Source of the DNA: Verrucomicrobiota bacterium
GTDB taxonomy: Bacteria; Verrucomicrobiota; Verrucomicrobiia; Limisphaerales; UBA11358
Reading direction: 5' to 3'
DNA: 7,629 nt
Assembly: GCA_026225155.1 (NCBI GenBank)
Contig: JAMFSG010000301.1
Span: 1-7,629, forward strand
A program made the translations under genes and the position numbers. Positions 6,281 to 7,629 of this stretch are shown here, piece after piece; positions within the stretch are counted from its first letter, which is position 1; each line of letters starts with the position of its first letter. Below the pieces are notes generated by a model, which had not been told where the DNA came from, did no database searches, and saw only the letters and a list, made by a program, of their open reading frames with translations.

Positions 6281-7322
6281 AATCTGGTATGCGATTTTGT
6301 CCTTCGTGCTCGTGGTGTTCATCGTGCTGGAAGGATTCGATATTGGCGCGGGCGTGTTGCAGCACCTCGTCGGCAAAACGGAAGCGGAACGCCGGCTGGT
6401 CGTCGCCGCCATCGGGCCATTGTGGAGCTGGCACGAAGTCTGGCTCGTCAGTTTTGGCGGAACCTTGATGGTGGCATTCCCGAACATTCTCGCCACCTCG
6501 TTTGCGGGATTTTACCTGGCATTTTTTCTCCTGCTCTGGTCGCTGCTTTTACGCGGCATTTCCCTTGAAGTCGGTGGCCACATCGCGGAACCGATGTGGC
6601 GCACGGCATGGAATTTCATTTTTGTCACGGCCAATTTATTGCTGGCCATCCTCATCGGCGCGGCCCTGGGCAATATCGTGCGCGGTGTGCCATTGAATGC
6701 GGACGGCAAATTTTCCCTCGCATTTTTCACCGACTTCAGCCCGTATGGCAACGTCGGCATCCTCGATTGGTTCACCGTGTCGGTCGCCGTATTTGTTCTT
6801 GTGACATTTGCCGCGCATGGCGCAAATGCCTTGATTTTGAAAACCGAAGGGCCGGTGCATGACCGCAGTTTGCGCCTCGCGCGGCAATTATGGAAAATTG
6901 TTTTATTGTTGCTGGCGCTGGTCACTTTTGAAACCTGGCAAGTGCGACCGGAATTATTTTCAGGGATGAGTCCAAAACCAATTGCATGGCTGGGACTGGC
7001 TGCGGTCATCATCGGCGCAATGATGATCTTCACCGGTTTGCGCGGCAAAGGCGAATTGCGCGCCGTCATCGGCTCCAGCTTGTTCATCGCCGGATTGATG
7101 ATTGCCGGCGCCGCCAGCGTATTTCCCATCATGCTGCGTTCAACGCTCGCGCCGGAAGATTCTCTGTCTGCCTACCAAAATGCCGCTGCCGGACATGGAT
7201 TGGCCATCGCGCTAGTGTGGTGGCCCATCGCCCTCATTTTAGCCGTCGGTTATTTTCTTTTCATCTATCGCCATTATCTCGGTAAAGTGAAACCGTCAGA
7301 AGATACGCAACAGCCCTATTGA
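6273..7322 (+). CDS. cydB: Cytochrome bd-type quinol oxidase subunit II
   Basis: CydB pairs with CydA in the membrane to form the bd-type quinol oxidase and is needed for assembly and stability of the heme-bearing subunit. The 349-residue product opens MIEIWYAILSFVLVVFIVLE and then GFDIGAG (21-27), the family's hallmark. WSWHEVWLVSFGG (51-63) matches the E. coli WDGNQVWL segment, with His54 where E. coli has Asn. ALGNIVRGVPLN (131-142) and SVFPIMLRSTLAPEDS (282-297) are further family blocks. About nine hydrophobic segments run through the protein, as expected. It is about 30 residues shorter than E. coli CydB, within the family range. The start at 6273 gives the ATGATTGA overlap with the cydA stop. 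No cydX-like hydrophobic small gene follows, and no cydDC exporter lies within the window. The CioB subgroup is possible; the sequence alone does not show which terminal heme is bound. Confidence 0.95.
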   Translation: MIEIWYAILSFVLVVFIVLEGFDIGAGVLQHLVGKTEAERRLVVAAIGPLWSWHEVWLVSFGGTLMVAFPNILATSFAGFYLAFFLLLWSLLLRGISLEVGGHIAEPMWRTAWNFIFVTANLLLAILIGAALGNIVRGVPLNADGKFSLAFFTDFSPYGNVGILDWFTVSVAVFVLVTFAAHGANALILKTEGPVHDRSLRLARQLWKIVLLLLALVTFETWQVRPELFSGMSPKPIAWLGLAAVIIGAMMIFTGLRGKGELRAVIGSSLFIAGLMIAGAASVFPIMLRSTLAPEDSLSAYQNAAAGHGLAIALVWWPIALILAVGYFLFIYRHYLGKVKPSEDTQQPY

Positions 7323-7425
7323 TAGAGATTCAATTCGGGAGGATTACAGTGAAGCAAATCAGGCAACTTTGCCCGCACAGCAAAACCACTTGCCGTGATA
7401 ACTGCCAAAACTTCAATTATTTTGA
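7323..7425. other. Intergenic gap between convergent cydB and tRNA-Leu
   Basis: No terminator with a U-tract is visible for either side. There is a good Shine-Dalgarno GGGAGG (7337-7342) six bases before a GTG (7349), but the frame that follows runs through the antisense of the tRNA gene to 7552. A 12-bp inverted repeat GGCAA-CT-TTGCC occupies 7362-7373; its loop is too small for a strong terminator hairpin. Confidence 0.5.
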
Positions 7426-7512
7426 TGGTGCCGACGGAGGGGGTCGAACCCACACATCCTCACGGATACTAGATTTTGAGTCTAGCGCGTCTGCCAATTC
7501 CGCCACATCGGC
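7426..7512 (-). tRNA. tRNA-Leu, anticodon CAA, with encoded CCA
   Basis: On the minus strand the gene starts with acceptor strand GCCGATG (7512-7506), which pairs with CGTCGGC (7436-7430) with one G-U pair. Discriminator A and encoded CCA end at 7426. The D-arm has GCG/CGC. The anticodon stem CTAGA/TCTAG encloses loop CTCAAAA, giving anticodon CAA, which reads the UUG leucine codon. A long class II variable arm (ATCC-GTGA-GGAT) agrees with leucine identity. The T-arm has GTGGG-TTCGACC-CCCTC, in which the second pair is a U-U mismatch. The encoded CCA means no CCA addition is needed for the first copy. The gene is convergent to cydAB. Confidence 0.96.
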
Positions 7513-7525
7513 CACCAGTTTTCTA

Positions 7526-7553
7526 AATATAAAAGATGAGCAGGCGAAGTAAA
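7526..7553 (-). promoter_or_regulatory. Likely promoter of tRNA-Leu
   Basis: On the minus strand TTTACT (7553-7548) and TATATT (7531-7526, five of six to the -10 consensus) are separated by 16 bp. Transcription would start about 7 bases before the tRNA 5' end, a short leader as is common for tRNA genes. Confidence 0.5.
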
Positions 7554-7629
7554 CAAGTTTCGACGGCGGATTTCGGTGAGGTTGCGAAAAAGCCATCGAA
7601 CATTCAGTGAATCCGGCCATTGGCCAGGC

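Noticed and set aside
5573..6496. Long minus-strand open frame of 307 codons
   Set aside because: It lies antisense to cydA and cydB, whose family matches are clear; its product has no recognisable motif.
7362..7373. GGCAACTTTGCC as a terminator for cydB or the tRNA
   Set aside because: At most a 4-bp stem with a 4-base loop and no T run on either strand.
7417..7620. Minus-strand frame with VADVAELADALDSKSS and VRPPPSAPSK
   Set aside because: It is the translation of the tRNA-Leu gene, a well-known false protein in databases.
7615..7625. Inverted repeat GGCCA-T-TGGCC at the right edge
   Set aside because: It is too short, has no U-tract and is close to the window end; there is no context to support a function.

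Overview
The window looks like ordinary chromosomal DNA from a free-living Gram-negative bacterium. Protein style suggests Verrucomicrobiota (Pedosphaera/Limisphaera-like), but that is a judgement from the look of the proteins, not a search. A Gram-negative envelope is implied by the O-antigen ligase family protein, and respiration with oxygen by cytochrome bd. No transposase, integrase, CRISPR array, toxin-antitoxin pair or phage gene was seen.

Left part (1-4643), all on the minus strand, read right to left: holB (DNA polymerase III delta'), an O-antigen ligase/polymerase family membrane protein, aroQ (type II 3-dehydroquinate dehydratase), then after a 176-bp gap accB (biotin carboxyl carrier protein) and accC (biotin carboxylase, cut by the left window edge). 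The first three genes are separated by only 28 and 10 bp and probably share a transcript. The accB-accC pair appears to have its own promoter in the 176-bp gap. AccB carries the biotin that AccC carboxylates in the first half-reaction of acetyl-CoA carboxylase, the entry to fatty-acid synthesis. aroQ next to accBC is a familiar bacterial neighbourhood; the ligase between holB and aroQ is less expected.

Middle (4644-4924): a 281-bp divergent intergenic region with only weak promoter-like elements.

Right part (4925-7322), plus strand: cydA and cydB, overlapping by 8 bp, encode the two main subunits of a cytochrome bd-type quinol oxidase with a short Q-loop. No cydX or cydDC follows inside the window. 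Convergent to them lies a tRNA-Leu(CAA) gene on the minus strand (7426-7512) with an encoded CCA end and a promoter just upstream.

Points worth a second look: a heptanucleotide tandem repeat inside the ligase gene that could switch its reading frame; non-standard residues at two quinol/heme-site positions of CydA; and inverted repeats placed on the accB promoters. I did not find a convincing undescribed multi-gene system; most of the window is housekeeping.
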